Shown: positions 54,997 through 63,755 of the stretch, one piece after another
Numbering within the stretch: the stretch's first letter is position 1
Layout: every line of letters begins with the position of its first letter
Source: CAZHCA01 sp964530825
Lineage (GTDB): Bacteria; Bacteroidota; Bacteroidia; Chitinophagales; Saprospiraceae
Direction of reading: 5' to 3'
Assembly (NCBI GenBank): GCA_964530825.1
Contig: CAZHCA010000014.1
Location: 38,013-102,012 of the forward strand
DNA length: 64,000 bases
Notes under the pieces: generated by a model
What the model was told of the DNA's origin: nothing
The model's database searches: none
The model's input: the letters and a program-made list of their open reading frames with translations, nothing else
Made by a program: the position numbers and the translations under genes

Positions 54997-55389
54997 GTGG
55001 TGAAGTCAGCAAGTCAGCAACCCAAACGCATTCTGATCGTCGACGACGAAGCGGCAATTATGACTGCAATCGCTTTTTTGCTGGAAAAAGAAGGATATGC
55101 CGTTGTCCAAGCCGAAAACGGCAGGCAAGCACTAGCAAAAGCGAAGAGCTTCCAACCGGAAATCATTATCCTCGACGTTATGATGCCTGGAATGGATGGC
55201 TTCGAGGTGGCGCGCCGCATCCGCGAAAACGACAATATGGACGATTGCCGCATTATCTTCCTCACCGCCAGAGGTACCCAAAATGATCGTTTTGACGGTT
55301 ACGCTAGTGGCGGTGAAGTGTACCTAACTAAACCTTTCGATAATGATGAGTTACTTACCATTTTGGCGGAAGTGGTAGCTTATGGTTAG
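54997..55389 (+). CDS. Stand-alone receiver-domain response regulator
   Basis: A 130-residue single receiver: LIVDDEAAI, phospho-acceptor Asp60 in IIILDVMMPGMDGFE, FLTARG and Lys112 in YLTKPFDND. No output domain follows. Its position directly behind the SLC5-STAC kinase makes it the likely phosphate acceptor; in Proteobacteria the partner CrbR carries a LuxR-type DNA-binding domain, which is missing here. The start is a GTG (54997, or the next codon 55000); there is no suitable ATG. It probably signals through protein contact and not DNA binding. Confidence 0.9.
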   Translation: MVKSASQQPKRILIVDDEAAIMTAIAFLLEKEGYAVVQAENGRQALAKAKSFQPEIIILDVMMPGMDGFEVARRIRENDNMDDCRIIFLTARGTQNDRFDGYASGGEVYLTKPFDNDELLTILAEVVAYG

Positions 55390-55410
55390 CAGCCAATTTT
55401 TTTCGAAGCA

Positions 55411-55444
55411 ATAATATAGAAATCTAAATATATAGATAAATATT
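55411..55444 (+). promoter_or_regulatory. AT-rich operator candidate upstream of acs
   Basis: Contains TAAATATATAGA (55425-55436), identical to the 12-mer in the arsR promoter, within a perfect inverted repeat ATCTA-AATATA-TAGAT (55422-55437). It lies 24-38 bp before the acs ATG. A clear -33/-7 pair is not evident (TAAATATT at 55437-55444 is a weak match). Confidence 0.5.
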
Positions 55445-55459
55445 AAAAAGCAAGACCGC

Positions 55460-57364
55460 ATGAGTTTATTGATCCGATCTTTTGAGGAATATCAAAGCGA
55501 GTATCGTCGCAGTGTAGAGGACCCTGAAGGTTTTTGGGCGGAAAAAGCTGGTACCTTTCACTGGCGAAAAAAATGGGAAAAAGTCCTGGATTGGGAATTT
55601 ACCACCCCTGACATCAAATGGTTTGTGGGGGGCAAACTCAACATCACGGAAAATTGCCTCGATCGCCACCTGGAAACCCGTGGCGACCAAGTAGCTATTC
55701 TTTGGGAGCCCAATGATCCGTCTTCTCCGGTGCGCCAGTTCACTTACCGGGAGCTGCACACCGAGGTCTGCAAAGCAGCCAACGCTTTGAAAGCCAACGG
55801 TATCCAGAAGGGTGACCGGGTTTGCTTTTACATGCCTATGGTGCCGGAATTGGCAATTGGTATATTAGCTTGTGCGCGTATCGGAGCTATCCATTCGGTG
55901 GTCTTTGCGGGCTTTTCCGCCCACGCCCTGGCCGACCGTATCAAGGATGCCAGCTGTAAAATGGTCATTTGCTCGGACGTTAACCACCGGGGCGCCAAAA
56001 CGATTCCTGTAAAAAAGGTGGTCGATGACGCCCTGGAAATGGATGTCGATAGCATCGAGACGGTACTGGTTTACAAAAATAGCGATCAGGAAGTCAATTG
56101 GAATGCTGATAAAGACAAATGGTGGCACGAACAGGTGGAACCACAATCGGCTGACTGTCCTGCCGAGGAGATGGACTCCGAAGACATGCTTTTCATTTTG
56201 TACACCTCCGGATCGACCGGTAAACCCAAGGGGGTCGTTCATACCTGCAGCGGGTATATGCTCTATACCGCTTATTCTTTCCAGAACGTCTTCCAGTACG
56301 AACCGGGCGACATTTACTGGTGTACAGCCGACATCGGCTGGATTACTGGCCACTCCTACATCGTATATGGTCCCTTGCTTTCGGGGGCCACGACCATAAT
56401 GTTCGAAGGCGTACCAACCTACCCTGACCCGGGACGCTTCTGGGCGGTGGTCGACAAATATCAGGTCAATCAATTTTACACGGCCCCGACGGCGATCCGA
56501 GCATTGATTGCTCAGGGCGATGAGTGGGTCGATAAATACGACCTCAGCACCCTGAAGGTCTTGGGTACCGTTGGCGAACCAATTAACGAAGAAGCCTGGG
56601 AATGGTACTACGAAAAAGTGGGTAAGAAAAAGTCGCCCATCGTCGACACTTGGTGGCAGACCGAAACCGGGGGCATAATGATTTCCGGTTTAGGTCCGCA
56701 CAGCCCGATGAAGGCAGCCCATGCTGGTTACCCGCTGCCGGGTGTTCAGCCCTGCCTGATGAGCGCCGAAGGCGAAGAAATTGAGGGCAACGACGTAGAG
56801 GGCCTGCTTTGCATTAAGTTTCCATGGCCTTCCATGCTGCGTACTACTTACGGCGATCACCAGCGCTGTCGCCAGACTTACTTTTCGGCCTTCGATAACA
56901 AGTATTTTACCGGCGACGGAGCACGCCGCGATACCGATGGCATGTATCGCATCATTGGGCGCGTAGATGATGTAATCAACGTATCAGGCCATCGCATGGG
57001 TACGGCCGAGGTAGAAAATGCCATCAACGAACACGACCAGGTCGTAGAATCAGCTGTCGTGGGATACCCGCACGATATCAAAGGACAGGGCATATACGCC
57101 TACGTTATTACTGCCGGACCGGTTGCCGACGAAGAAAGCTTCAAAAAAGAAATCCTAGCCGTAGTGACCAAAGAGATTGGACCGATTGCCAAACCAGACA
57201 TAATACAGATCGTTCCCGGATTGCCAAAGACACGCTCCGGTAAAATCATGCGCCGTATTCTCCGTAAAGTCGCTTCGGGCGACACTTCCAATCTGGGTGA
57301 TGTTTCTACGCTGCTGAACCCCGAGGTTGTCGAGGAAATCATGTCGGGCGCATTGACGAAATAG
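55460..57364 (+). CDS. acs: Acetyl-CoA synthetase
   Basis: A 634-residue AMP-forming ligase making acetyl-CoA from acetate, CoA and ATP. ANL-family motifs are in place: LYTSGSTGKPKGVVHT (P-loop-like A3), WWQTETGG (A5), YFTGDGA (A7), GRVDDVINVSGHRMGTAE (A8 hinge) and KTRSGKIMRRIL with the catalytic, acetylation-prone Lys595. The Trp of WWQTETGG favours small acids such as acetate. The AT-rich repeat upstream and the nearby CrbS-like kinase suggest regulation with the symporter. It is separated from the receiver gene by 70 bp. Confidence 0.95.
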   Translation: MSLLIRSFEEYQSEYRRSVEDPEGFWAEKAGTFHWRKKWEKVLDWEFTTPDIKWFVGGKLNITENCLDRHLETRGDQVAILWEPNDPSSPVRQFTYRELHTEVCKAANALKANGIQKGDRVCFYMPMVPELAIGILACARIGAIHSVVFAGFSAHALADRIKDASCKMVICSDVNHRGAKTIPVKKVVDDALEMDVDSIETVLVYKNSDQEVNWNADKDKWWHEQVEPQSADCPAEEMDSEDMLFILYTSGSTGKPKGVVHTCSGYMLYTAYSFQNVFQYEPGDIYWCTADIGWITGHSYIVYGPLLSGATTIMFEGVPTYPDPGRFWAVVDKYQVNQFYTAPTAIRALIAQGDEWVDKYDLSTLKVLGTVGEPINEEAWEWYYEKVGKKKSPIVDTWWQTETGGIMISGLGPHSPMKAAHAGYPLPGVQPCLMSAEGEEIEGNDVEGLLCIKFPWPSMLRTTYGDHQRCRQTYFSAFDNKYFTGDGARRDTDGMYRIIGRVDDVINVSGHRMGTAEVENAINEHDQVVESAVVGYPHDIKGQGIYAYVITAGPVADEESFKKEILAVVTKEIGPIAKPDIIQIVPGLPKTRSGKIMRRILRKVASGDTSNLGDVSTLLNPEVVEEIMSGALTK

Positions 57365-57476
57365 TTATCCAGCTCGGTTCAATTGCGCCTCAGAAAAGTG
57401 GCCAATAGTCCAATACGCTGCTGCCCTTTGTGCCAGCAAGTTCCCTTATCACCCGGTCATATTCAAAAACCCAATC

Positions 57477-59372
57477 ATGCAGTATCAAGATTTTTACGAT
57501 CGGAGTATGGCTTCACCGGAATTGTTCTGGGACGAACAAGCTAAAGCAATTTCCTGGTATGAAGAGCCGGAAGTTACCCTCTACAAAGATGAGCACAAGC
57601 TTTATCGTTGGTTTAAAGGGGGTAAACTCAATACGGCCTATCTGGCTCTGGACTATCACGTCGAACAGGGTCGTGGCAACCAATTGGCTTTGTGCTACGA
57701 TTCGCCCGTTACCGACACCAAATCGCAATACACCTATCGCGAATTACGCGATACAGTAGCCCATTTTGCGGGTGTACTCACCCGGCACGGAGTTCGGAAG
57801 GGAGATACGGTGGTGATCTACATGCCTATGATTCCGCAGACGGCTATCGCGATGCTAGCTTGTGCGCGGATTGGTGCCATCCATTCGGTGGTTTTCGGTG
57901 GCTTTGCGCCCCATGAGTTGGCAGTCCGCATCAACGATGCCCAACCCAAGATCCTGCTTACTGCCAGCGCTGGTAAGGAAATTGAACGGGTGATTGATTA
58001 CATGGAAATTGTAAATTTAGCACTGGACGAGGCGGATCATCAGCCAGAAGGGTGCATCGTTTTTCAAAGGGAAATTCATCGTGCTCAACTAAAACCGGGA
58101 AGAGATTACGACTGGGAGGCAGAGTTGAAAAAGGCGGAACCACAGCCCCCCGTACCCGTAGAGGCAAGCCACCCTTTGTACATCCTCTACACTTCCGGCA
58201 CGACGGGAACGCCCAAGGGCATCATTCGGGAAAATGGTGGCCATGCCGTAGCCCTTAAGTTCAGTATGCAATATATTTACGGTACGGATCCGGGTGATGT
58301 ATACTGGGCAGCTTCTGATGTAGGGTGGGTTGTAGGACACTCCTACATTATTTACGCCCCGCTATTGCACGGGTGCACCACCATACTATACGAAGGCAAA
58401 CCAGTACGCACCCCTGATGCTGGTGCCTTCTGGCGTATCATTGAGGAGTACAAAGTGAAGGTTTTCTTTACCGCTCCTACGGCCTTTCGCGCCATCAAAA
58501 AAGAGGACCCGGAGGCCAAATTGAATGCTGGTTACGATACCAGTAGCCTAAAGTACCTTTTCCTAGCCGGTGAGCGTTGCGATATAAACACCCTCGAATG
58601 GTCGCAGCAGGTGCTGCAAGTACCGGTGATCGACCACTGGTGGCAGACCGAGTCAGGCTGGCCGATGCTGGCGAACATGGTTGGATTAGAATTACTGCCC
58701 GTCAAACCAGGATCGGCCGGTAAGCCGGTTTGTGGTTACGATATTAGAATTCTCAATAACAACGGCGAAGAGATGCCACCCAACAAGGAGGGCGCAGTGG
58801 CTATCCGACTGCCATTGCCGCCGGGTACACTGCCCAATTTATGGAACAATACCGAGCGATTTATTAAGTCGTACCTCAGCCCCTTCCCCGGCTTTTACTT
58901 CTCGGGCGATGGCGGTTACCAAGACGATGATGGGTATATATACATTACCGGCCGAATCGATGATATCATTAATGTCGCGGGGCATCGGCTATCAACGGCC
59001 GAGATGGAAGAAGTCGTTGCCGCACACCCTGCGGTGGCGGAATGCGCCGTGATCGGCATTCAGGATTCTCTTAAAGGACAGATTCCGGTAGGTTTTGTGG
59101 TGTTGAAATCTGGCATCACGACCAACGAAGTTGCGATCGAACAGGAATTGATCCGGCAAGTTCGGGCAACTGTCGGGCCAGTTGCATCGTTTAAAAAAGT
59201 GTTGATCGTTAAAAGACTGCCAAAAACGAGATCGGGCAAAATTTTGCGTAAAATCATGCGTAAGATCGCCGATGGCCAAGCGTTCCAACCCCCTTCTACG
59301 ATTGAAGACATGAGTGTATTGGGTGAATTGGAAGGAACTATTCGCCAACGAGGCGTCGGTGATCAAAAGTAG
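57477..59372 (+). CDS. Propionyl-CoA synthetase-like acyl-CoA ligase
   Basis: A 631-residue second AMP-forming ligase, only distantly similar to the adjacent Acs. The N-terminal segment YRWFKGGKLNTAYLALDYHVEQGRG and ALCYDSPVT, and LYTSGTTGTPKGIIRENGGH, are typical of PrpE/ACSS3-type propionyl-CoA synthetases; WWQTESGWP and KTRSGKILRKIM complete the ligase core. The likely substrate is propionate or another C3-C4 acid, which is inference from family. It starts 112 bp after acs, so read-through is likely. The next gene overlaps or follows closely. Confidence 0.9.
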   Translation: MQYQDFYDRSMASPELFWDEQAKAISWYEEPEVTLYKDEHKLYRWFKGGKLNTAYLALDYHVEQGRGNQLALCYDSPVTDTKSQYTYRELRDTVAHFAGVLTRHGVRKGDTVVIYMPMIPQTAIAMLACARIGAIHSVVFGGFAPHELAVRINDAQPKILLTASAGKEIERVIDYMEIVNLALDEADHQPEGCIVFQREIHRAQLKPGRDYDWEAELKKAEPQPPVPVEASHPLYILYTSGTTGTPKGIIRENGGHAVALKFSMQYIYGTDPGDVYWAASDVGWVVGHSYIIYAPLLHGCTTILYEGKPVRTPDAGAFWRIIEEYKVKVFFTAPTAFRAIKKEDPEAKLNAGYDTSSLKYLFLAGERCDINTLEWSQQVLQVPVIDHWWQTESGWPMLANMVGLELLPVKPGSAGKPVCGYDIRILNNNGEEMPPNKEGAVAIRLPLPPGTLPNLWNNTERFIKSYLSPFPGFYFSGDGGYQDDDGYIYITGRIDDIINVAGHRLSTAEMEEVVAAHPAVAECAVIGIQDSLKGQIPVGFVVLKSGITTNEVAIEQELIRQVRATVGPVASFKKVLIVKRLPKTRSGKILRKIMRKIADGQAFQPPSTIEDMSVLGELEGTIRQRGVGDQK

Positions 59373-59427
59373 CGTACAATACACCGGCCCGAAAATGAGG
59401 CTTCGGGCCACAACTTGTTTGGTCGCC

Positions 59428-60498
59428 ATGAAAGGAAATGTACCTTCCAAAAAGAAGATCACCTATCCGGTGAGCCCCAGACTGGGAGCTTATCTGCAGC
59501 AACACAATCGAGCGGTACAGCTACCCCTGCAATATGAAGATCTGCTCCGCTATACTGCTTCCATCTCTCTGATCGATCAGGAAGGGTCAAACACGCTTTG
59601 GGAAACGGTGTATTACGACGAGTCGGATCAGCGCGACCTATACCAGGGACTCACCCTCATTTATGCCCTACTGAAGACGGATGGCGACGTAGATGTCTTG
59701 GAGCATCTCACCATCTCACGAATCGATTATTGCACCTTCGGGAATTCCAAACCTTTTCGGGTGCGTATCATTAATCGCCTGAACGACAACTACGATCACT
59801 TCTATGTCAAAAGAGCCGACGCCTCGCGCGTTTACGGTCTGGAACTTGAGGAATTGCTCTCCCCAAACAGCGTTATGTACCTCGTCGATGGCGGCACGCT
59901 CATCGAAGAACACATCGCCGGTATTCCCGGTGACGATTTTATCGCCAAAAACCTTGCCGACACCACGTTCAACCAAATCCGGATCGCCAAGGAATTCGTC
60001 AAGTTCAACGAGCGGTGTTTTGTAAGGCTACTCGGCGACATGCGCTCCTATAACTACGTAGTCGATATTACACCCGACATCGAAGGGATGCAATACCGCA
60101 TGCGTGCCATCGATTTCGACCAACAGTCCTACGAAGGTCGCAAGGGCTTTTATTTGCCACAATACTTCAAAGAAAACAATCCGGTTATTTTTTTAGGTAT
60201 TAAGCACATGACCGCCGAAACCGTCAGACAGTATCAATTGGAAGAACGCTCGCTTATTGCTGCACGCGTAAAATCCAATCAGGACCGGGTAAACAGCTTG
60301 TTGAAAGTAATGGTCGAAGACGAATTGTCAACGCCCGAAAAGGTTAAAAAGCTTAAACAAGAACTTGCTTATCATCACAAAAACGACATTTTTCAGCAAT
60401 GCCGGACTATGGGTGAGATCGTACTTACCAATATTACCTTGTTGCTAAAAAAGGATTTTAAGCAGAGCATTCTTATCGAACTGAAGCCCACTACATAA
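59428..60498 (+). CDS. Protein of unknown function downstream of the acyl-CoA ligase
   Basis: A 356-residue soluble protein, starting MKGNVPSKKKITYPVSPRLG. No signal peptide or membrane helix. I recognise no domain. Features: a mixed alpha/beta pattern with RLNDNYDHFYVKRADASRVYGLELEELLSP and MYLVDGGTLIEEHIAGIPGDDF in the middle, MRSYNYVVDITPDIEGMQYRMRAIDFDQQSYEG (which recalls the metal-site region of some kinase-like folds), and a Lys/Leu-rich helical end. The MRAIDFDQQ segment suggests a protein-kinase-like or HipA-like relationship, but no full motif set is present. The start at 59428 avoids a 59-bp overlap with the ligase gene. Confidence 0.75.
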   Translation: MKGNVPSKKKITYPVSPRLGAYLQQHNRAVQLPLQYEDLLRYTASISLIDQEGSNTLWETVYYDESDQRDLYQGLTLIYALLKTDGDVDVLEHLTISRIDYCTFGNSKPFRVRIINRLNDNYDHFYVKRADASRVYGLELEELLSPNSVMYLVDGGTLIEEHIAGIPGDDFIAKNLADTTFNQIRIAKEFVKFNERCFVRLLGDMRSYNYVVDITPDIEGMQYRMRAIDFDQQSYEGRKGFYLPQYFKENNPVIFLGIKHMTAETVRQYQLEERSLIAARVKSNQDRVNSLLKVMVEDELSTPEKVKKLKQELAYHHKNDIFQQCRTMGEIVLTNITLLLKKDFKQSILIELKPTT

Positions 60499-60806
60499 AA
60501 AACCCCTCCCCAGCCCGAAGGCCGGAAGAGAGGCTATCCCAAAAACCGATTTTACTTTATCTCAGGGCATTTGCAAAGAACAGATGGATACTCCCTTTCT
60601 TGAAGTACGGATTATTGCCAATGATTTATCCCCATTAGCCATTACAAGAAGGTCTCGGGAGGATCATGCTCCAATAGCCGCCAAATTGGGAATGAATTTA
60701 AGTCTTATATTTACAATATAAATTATTATCACCTATATCTACAAACTTTTCGCGGCTCGATCCCTATATTTCTTGCTTTACCTCCTAATTTTAAAGGCTA
60801 TTTGGC
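60499..60806. other. Convergent intergenic gap
   Basis: This 308-bp AT-rich gap lies between two converging genes. It has a purine/pyrimidine-rich stretch at 60503-60535 with only weak pairing, a palindrome TTATATT-TAC-AATATAA (60705-60721), and a 45-codon plus-strand frame (60584-60721) with no similarity that I recognise. I see no convincing gene. Confidence 0.55.
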
Positions 60807-61835
60807 TCACTGGCCTGCGTGGGGCCAAATATCCTGGACCATAAGATTACAACCGCGTGCCTCGGCTGAATCGATCCGGCCCAAAACTTCAAAATTACCG
60901 TCACTATGTACTCTACCTATATCGTCTGTAGCGATAAAGCTAAGGGTATCTACATTAGCCAGATCAATAATATTTAAAGCACCCGTTTCATGGGTACTAC
61001 GAAGGCACAGTGGATCGGTGATTTCCCGCACGTATACCCGCATGGTTGGTGCAGGCTGGAAAAGTCCGCCTTCCGGAGCATAGGCCTGACTGAGTAATTC
61101 AGTCATCCCGTATTCCGAATGGATATGTTCAACCTCGAAAGCAGCTTGGAGTTGACGGTGCAGTTCTTCGCGCGTAAGTTCTCTTCGCCGGCCTTTCATA
61201 CCCCCGGTTTCCATGACAATGGCTGGAGCAAGGGGACGGGGGGATAGTTCTGCCAAATCCAGCAGGGCGAAGCTCACTCCGATCAATACAGTTGGCAACT
61301 GTTGTTGGTGGCAAAATGTAAGCTTTCCCAATAGGTCATCGATATTATCCAGAAAAAAACCGCTCGCCGGATAACGGGAAGCCCCAATAAAATCCTGTAC
61401 CATATGCACCAGGCTTGATCCGCTACGTTCTAGGTAGGCCGGTAGGAGGGCCAGCCAGCAATAATCCTGCACCGGTCCATAAATACGCTCAAAGGTTTGC
61501 CTTGAAATTTTCCGGTACCAATCGGCTGATCGCAGCGCGTGCCGGCTGGGGGTCATCCCGCTGGTACCACTGCTTGTAAAAATTGTTTCGGGTTTCCACG
61601 ACCCGGTTTGTAGTAAACGATGTTTAAAGAGGGAGATGGGCAGACAAGGAATTTGTTCGGGATGCCGGATAGTGGACGTTTCCACGTTCAACAATTCTAG
61701 AAACTGCCGGTAAAGAGGATTGTATGTCGCCTGATAGTTAAATACCTCTAAAGCAATTGCATTCCAGCTACCTGTCGGGAGGGCGGCAATTTTTTGCATC
61801 AATTGCGTGCGGTACGACCAATCAGGCATTTCCAT
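60807..61835 (-). CDS. LuxE-like acyl-protein synthetase/acyl transferase
   Basis: A 342-residue protein of the adenylate-forming superfamily, LuxE branch. It has the Ser/Thr-rich loop IFTSSGTSGMTPSRHAL, IVMETGGMKGRRRELTREEL, HSEYGMTELLSQAY (A5-like) and FIATDDIGRVHSDGNFEVLGR. LuxE activates fatty acids in bioluminescence operons, but Bacteroidota copies usually lie outside lux clusters and have unknown acyl substrates. No luxCDAB genes are present. ATG 61835 is used; the TTG at 61844 is less likely. It is divergent from the lipoprotein gene across 84 bp. Confidence 0.85.
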   Translation of the reverse strand: MEMPDWSYRTQLMQKIAALPTGSWNAIALEVFNYQATYNPLYRQFLELLNVETSTIRHPEQIPCLPISLFKHRLLQTGSWKPETIFTSSGTSGMTPSRHALRSADWYRKISRQTFERIYGPVQDYCWLALLPAYLERSGSSLVHMVQDFIGASRYPASGFFLDNIDDLLGKLTFCHQQQLPTVLIGVSFALLDLAELSPRPLAPAIVMETGGMKGRRRELTREELHRQLQAAFEVEHIHSEYGMTELLSQAYAPEGGLFQPAPTMRVYVREITDPLCLRSTHETGALNIIDLANVDTLSFIATDDIGRVHSDGNFEVLGRIDSAEARGCNLMVQDIWPHAGQ

Positions 61836-61919
61836 TGTCTCCAAAATCGACTAATTTTAGTAGTAGCGTCAAGTAAAAATATGGCTAACGGCGCGTTCTT
61901 TTATTAAAGGTAATTATCC

Positions 61920-62438
61920 ATGCAAAAGATTCGTTTTTCGTTCATTCGCAAGTTCCTGATGTATATCCCCTTGACTGCACTTCTACTCCTAGCCAGTTGT
62001 ACTAATCCGCCGGAATATCCAAACGAACCTGAAATTGAATACATCGGGCTAAATAAAAACACGATCGTTCAGGGAAATGCCAATACCCCGTCTGATACGC
62101 TAGCCATCCGTTTTTCATTCACGGATGGCGACGGCAACCTAGGTGATCGGGACTCCATTAATATTTTTTTGACCGATAGCCGAACTGGTGGCCAGCAGGT
62201 ATTCCGAATTGAGCCCATACCGGAAGAGGGGGCGGCCAATGGCATCCGGGGGGAAATTACCCTGCGACTGCCCAACCGCATTTATATATGCTGTACGTTT
62301 CCGAACAGTACGCAAACATGTGTTCCTAGCGAAGAGTTTCCCATCGATACCATGTCCTATGCGATCCAGATTCGCGATCGCGATGGGAATATGTCTAATA
62401 AGATCCAGACGGAAACCTTTACGATTCTTTGTGATTGA
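61920..62438 (+). CDS. Small lipoprotein of unknown function
   Basis: A 172-residue lipoprotein: signal peptide ending LLLASC, then a beta-rich domain with Asp/Gly-rich loops (FSFTDGDGNLGDRDS, RDRDGNMSN) and four extra cysteines (ICCTFPNSTQTC, LCD) that could form disulfides. Similar small lipoproteins with FxDGDGDLG motifs are common in Bacteroidota, and no function is known. Its 3' end overlaps hemF by 20 bp on the opposite strand. Confidence 0.78.
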   Translation: MQKIRFSFIRKFLMYIPLTALLLLASCTNPPEYPNEPEIEYIGLNKNTIVQGNANTPSDTLAIRFSFTDGDGNLGDRDSINIFLTDSRTGGQQVFRIEPIPEEGAANGIRGEITLRLPNRIYICCTFPNSTQTCVPSEEFPIDTMSYAIQIRDRDGNMSNKIQTETFTILCD

Positions 62439-63375
62439 CGGCTGTCAAGGCAGTATCCGCTACGTTTAACCAGTCAATGTCTTTTCTAAGCCAGGCCAAA
62501 GTTTCAGCTTCCGGGCTATCTGGTTCTACCTCGTGTGCGTATGTCCATTGTGCCAGCGGTGGCATACTCATTAGAATAGATTCGGTGCGGCCGTCGGTAT
62601 CTAGCCCGAAACGCGTACCTTTATCCCAGACCAGGTTAAATTCAACGTATCGACCACGCCGGTGGAGTTGCCAATCTTTTTCTTGCTCAGTGTAATCCGA
62701 ATCCTTGCGCCGACGCATAATCTCGGTGTAGATAGGAGCGAAAGCAGATCCAACATCCCAGACAAAATTAAACCGGGAATATCGATCATGCCCATCCTGA
62801 GGCCCCAGCCGGTCAAAGAATATTCCACCGACACCACGGGTCTCTTTGCGGTGTTTTAGATAAAAATAATCATCGGCCCACTGCTTAAATTCCGGATAGT
62901 AAGTAGGATGATGGCGGTCGCAGATTGCTTTCAACTGTTGGTGGAATAAACGGGCGTCTTCGGCAATGATATAGTGTGGCGTCAAATCGATACCGCCGCC
63001 GAACCACCATTCACCAGAACTCATCTCAAAATAGCGCACATTCATGTGAATGATGGGTGCGATTGGGTTAACGGGGTGTAAGACAATCGATACGCCGGTA
63101 GCCAGAAAATGCCCCCCTTCAAGCTGAAGCTTTCGGGCGATTTTTTCCGGCATCGGTCCGTGAACAGACGAAAAATTAACACCTCCCTTTTCGATGTGCT
63201 GCCCCTCTATTATGCGCGAGCGTCCGCCTCCACCTCCGGGACGATCCCATGCATCTTCCCGGAATTTACCGCTACCATCTAGCTCCTCCAGAGCCTGACA
63301 AATCTGATCTTGTAGCTTTTGGAATCGATCGATTATGTACTTCCGGTCAATACGCTGCTGTGCTGAATTATCCAT
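62419..63375 (-). CDS. hemF: Oxygen-dependent coproporphyrinogen-III oxidase
   Basis: A 318-residue enzyme of heme synthesis that oxidatively decarboxylates coproporphyrinogen III. Family signatures are visible: GGGGRSRIIEGQHIEKGGVNFS, ATGVSIVLHPVNP, WWFGGGIDLTP, and YVEFNLVWDKGTRFGLDTDGRTESILMSMPP with the active-site Asp/Arg region. Its use of molecular oxygen fits the aerobic metabolism suggested by the oxidase subunit near the left end. The ATG is 20 bp behind the stop of the ArsC/Spx-like gene, so they may share a transcript. Confidence 0.95.
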   Translation of the reverse strand: MDNSAQQRIDRKYIIDRFQKLQDQICQALEELDGSGKFREDAWDRPGGGGGRSRIIEGQHIEKGGVNFSSVHGPMPEKIARKLQLEGGHFLATGVSIVLHPVNPIAPIIHMNVRYFEMSSGEWWFGGGIDLTPHYIIAEDARLFHQQLKAICDRHHPTYYPEFKQWADDYFYLKHRKETRGVGGIFFDRLGPQDGHDRYSRFNFVWDVGSAFAPIYTEIMRRRKDSDYTEQEKDWQLHRRGRYVEFNLVWDKGTRFGLDTDGRTESILMSMPPLAQWTYAHEVEPDSPEAETLAWLRKDIDWLNVADTALTAVNHKES

Positions 63376-63395
63376 ACTGCCCTTTCTACTCTTTG

Positions 63396-63755
63396 TTAGG
63401 TCGCTATCCCCAAGGCTTGTTTAGCTCCGTTCACGCTTTTCTTTGCACTTCCTACAAATACCTGATCATCGACAACAACTACCGGACGTTTCAAAAAGGT
63501 ATATTCTTCTAAGATGAGTTTTCGATAATCCGCCTCGGTTAACTCTTGTTCGTGCAGGCCCATACTTCGATATTTCATCGCACGCCGGCTAAATAGATCT
63601 TCGTACGAGCCCACCTGCTCTTTTAAAAAATCCAAATCGGCTGCGGTCAATGGCCGTTCTTTGATGTCCTGTAGTTCAAGCCCTGCTCCGCCGTTTAATG
63701 CAGCGATAACTTTCTGGCAGGTTTTGCAATTGCTGAGGTGAAAAATCTTGCGCAT
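63396..63755 (-). CDS. ArsC/Spx-family thioredoxin-fold protein
   Basis: A 119-residue protein beginning MRKIFHLSNCKTCQKVI, with a CxxC pair (C10, C13) at the thioredoxin-fold active site and KRPVVVVDDQVFVGS near the end, the ArsC/Spx family hallmark. The arsenate-reductase Arg triad cannot be confirmed, so a redox or Spx-like role is as likely as arsenate reduction. ATG 63755 is chosen; the TTG at 63779 would add eight residues. It precedes hemF by 20 bp. The 245 bp beyond its start to the window end show no supported gene. Confidence 0.8.
   Translation of the reverse strand: MRKIFHLSNCKTCQKVIAALNGGAGLELQDIKERPLTAADLDFLKEQVGSYEDLFSRRAMKYRSMGLHEQELTEADYRKLILEEYTFLKRPVVVVDDQVFVGSAKKSVNGAKQALGIAT

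Noticed and set aside
60584..60721. 45-codon plus-strand frame in the convergent gap (MDTPFLEVRIIANDLSPLAI...)
   Set aside because: It has no family resemblance, no promoter and no tight neighbour; a frame this short is expected by chance.
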